Below are positions 6,629-7,698 of a DNA stretch of 7,698 bases, in pieces (within the stretch, counting starts at the first letter, position 1; every line of letters begins with the position of its first letter). A program made the position numbers and the translations under genes. Source of the DNA: Armatimonadota bacterium. GTDB lineage: Bacteria; Armatimonadota; Zipacnadia; Zipacnadales; UBA11051. The notes beneath the pieces are model-generated. The model was not told the origin of the DNA, ran no database searches, and saw nothing but the letters and a program-made list of their open reading frames with translations. The stretch spans positions 1-7,698 of the forward strand of contig JAUWOG010000098.1 in assembly GCA_030612305.1 (NCBI GenBank), written 5' to 3'.

Positions 6629-7206
6629 GTCAGTAACCTGACCAGTCTGCGTTTGCTGCTTCGCCAACAGTACTTCGGTCGTTTGCATGTCTGACTTCAA
6701 CGGCGTGCTCCATGGGCGTGCTTGGCACGCGGCGGCATCTGCCACGGCGGACCGGGGCTGACGATTTCCAACCAGTCCAAACCGAGCAGCCAGGTGTGGA
6801 ACAATCGGGGGGGCAACAGTTCCATTCACACAGCTACAATCCGGGAAAAGAGTTGGGGGGTGACATGGGGCGCTCGGGCAACATCGCCGGCGGTGTCACT
6901 AACCCTTCTCCCAATTGCAGTCTGCATACAGTGTTTTACCACCGTACGCGGCAAGGCTACAAGGGAAAAGGCCGTGTGTCAAGAGAATTTGCATTGAGCC
7001 GCCGACAATCTTTCTTGCGCTGAAGAACCTGTCGGCACGAGTCGTAACTCGGCCAGTTGCCAGGGGACGGAAGGGGCTCGTGGCATACGAGGCGATGCCG
7101 GTAAGGCGGGCTTGTGGCAGGTCATCGGTGTGCGGCGGAGAAAGTGTATGGGCAAGGCACAATGGCCTGCGTCTGGTCTGAGACTCCCTGCTGGACAGGA
7201 GAAGCT

Positions 7207-7213
7207 GAGGTGA
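7207..7213 (+). promoter_or_regulatory. Ribosome binding site selecting a GTG start
   Basis: GAGGTGA lies 7 nt before the GTG at 7221. It favours that codon over the in-frame GTG at 7230 and ATG at 7236, which lie too far from the site. Confidence 0.75.
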
Positions 7214-7220
7214 ACTGCTT

Positions 7221-7698
7221 GTGGATACGGTGAAGATGCTGCCGGCTGCGATGGTGCTGGTTCTGCTTGTTGGTGAGATGGCGATGGGACAGGTGAAGCA
7301 TCCGGTGATAGACCACTCGTCGCTGCTGCAGTCGAAAGACCCCGCAGCGTACAAGGGACGGGTCGAGTATCTGATGGGGCTGTCTGAGGAAGAGATGCTG
7401 GGGCTGGTGCCGACCCAGGCGGGCCTGTACTTCGTCGGATGTCCGAACTGTACCGGCGGCCGCCAGGAGCACCAGCTAGTGTGGGATGTGAAGAACCCAC
7501 GGGAAGTGAAATGCAAATACTGCGGGCATGTGTATCCCAGTGAGGAGTACCCGATGGACAAGGTTCAGCGGGTGACCACACCGGCGGGCAATGTGGTGGA
7601 ATGTCCGTACTGGGAGAACGAGGAGGGATACCGCTACTATTTCGAATCCTGCATGAATTACTACGCCAGGGGCTACATGTCGGAGGCAGCAGAGGGCA
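7221..7698 (+). CDS. Secreted heparinase II/III-family-like protein, N-terminal part (3' end outside window)
   Basis: The first 159 codons of a larger gene that runs off the right edge. Residues 1-23 form a signal peptide (hydrophobic core around 6-18, probable cleavage 'AMG|Q'). Then comes 'GLYFVGCPNCTGG', with C74-P-N-C77, and 'EVKCKYCGHVYPSEEYPMDK', with C98-K-Y-C101. These two CxxC pairs form a likely zinc ribbon. The following 'GYRYYFESCMNYYARGYMSEAAEG' looks like the start of the helical alpha/alpha-toroid region. This order (signal peptide, zinc-ribbon-like insert with 'YPxxxYPMD', then helices) is what I recall from large heparinase II/III-like proteins of Planctomycetota-type bacteria, which cleave or bind acidic polysaccharides. 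The catalytic and lyase-fold parts lie outside the window, so activity is unproven. It is transcribed away from the lipoprotein gene. Confidence 0.72.
   Translation, partial: MDTVKMLPAAMVLVLLVGEMAMGQVKHPVIDHSSLLQSKDPAAYKGRVEYLMGLSEEEMLGLVPTQAGLYFVGCPNCTGGRQEHQLVWDVKNPREVKCKYCGHVYPSEEYPMDKVQRVTTPAGNVVECPYWENEEGYRYYFESCMNYYARGYMSEAAEG

Larger units (their letters stand above)
6614..7220. other. Divergent intergenic region, no gene recognised
   Basis: About 600 bp between the leftward lipoprotein gene and the rightward heparinase-like gene. Open frames here show no recognisable protein and no good ribosome site. The region must hold promoters for both genes, but I could not pick out a convincing -35/-10 pair on either strand. 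It contains several short hairpins: GCGTGC-TTG-GCACGC (6716-6730), CGAGT-CGTA-ACTCG (7038-7051), and two that overlap and exclude each other, CTCGT/ACGAG (7077-7091) and GGCAT/ATGCC (7082-7099). No tRNA, known riboswitch or mobile element was seen. Confidence 0.6.

Noticed and set aside
6614..6829. N-terminal extension of the lipoprotein to an ATG at 6829
   Set aside because: It has no ribosome site, and the added residues would bury the lipoprotein signal that begins at 6613.
6851..6899. GTGACA...TGTCAC inverted repeat as a possible mobile-element end
   Set aside because: Only 6 bp match, no transposase is nearby, and no target duplication was seen.
6899..7561. Minus-strand open frames opposite the heparinase-like gene
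   Set aside because: Their translations are low-complexity Ser/Pro/Arg-rich with no motif. The plus strand carries a signal peptide and paired CxxC motifs over the same bases.

Overview
The window is GC-rich bacterial DNA (about 60% GC by eye) with strong G/C preference at third codon positions and clear Shine-Dalgarno sites. It holds five genes plus one out-of-frame gene tail: a partial Rrf2-family regulator, a flavodiiron protein, a large secreted DUF4838 protein, a secreted fusion of an iodothyronine-deiodinase-like domain with an alpha/beta-hydrolase, a small lipoprotein on the opposite strand, and the start of a secreted heparinase II/III-like protein. DUF4838, heparinase II/III-like and deiodinase-like secreted proteins, together with a 'YCDGHAKW' pseudopilin-type tail, are typical of polysaccharide-degrading Planctomycetota, Lentisphaerota, Armatimonadota and similar phyla. 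The exact phylum cannot be fixed from this sequence.

Layout: positions 1-289 are the C-terminal part of the Rrf2 regulator. Positions 367-1557 are a flavodiiron protein (FprA/ROO type) with every diiron ligand present. Only 27 nt further on begins the DUF4838 protein (1585-4227). A 100-nt gap then leads to the deiodinase-like/hydrolase fusion (4328-5821). All four genes read rightward, and a GC-rich hairpin at 5860-5893 closes the run. On the minus strand, a lipoprotein (6020-6613) converges on the same hairpin. It is followed in another frame by a coding-like tail that suggests a one-base frameshift. About 600 bp with no convincing gene (6614-7220) separates it from the divergent heparinase-like gene (7221 to the window end).

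How the genes may work together: the Rrf2/flavodiiron pair looks like a cytoplasmic O2 or NO sensing and scavenging module. The secreted proteins look like parts of a glycan-breakdown system outside the cytoplasm: a glucuronidase-related protein with a carbohydrate-binding-like C-terminus, an esterase fused to a thioredoxin-fold domain, and a lyase-like protein. Whether the two modules share a transcript is an inference from the short gaps. The least ordinary items are the deiodinase-like/hydrolase fusion and the frameshifted lipoprotein tail.
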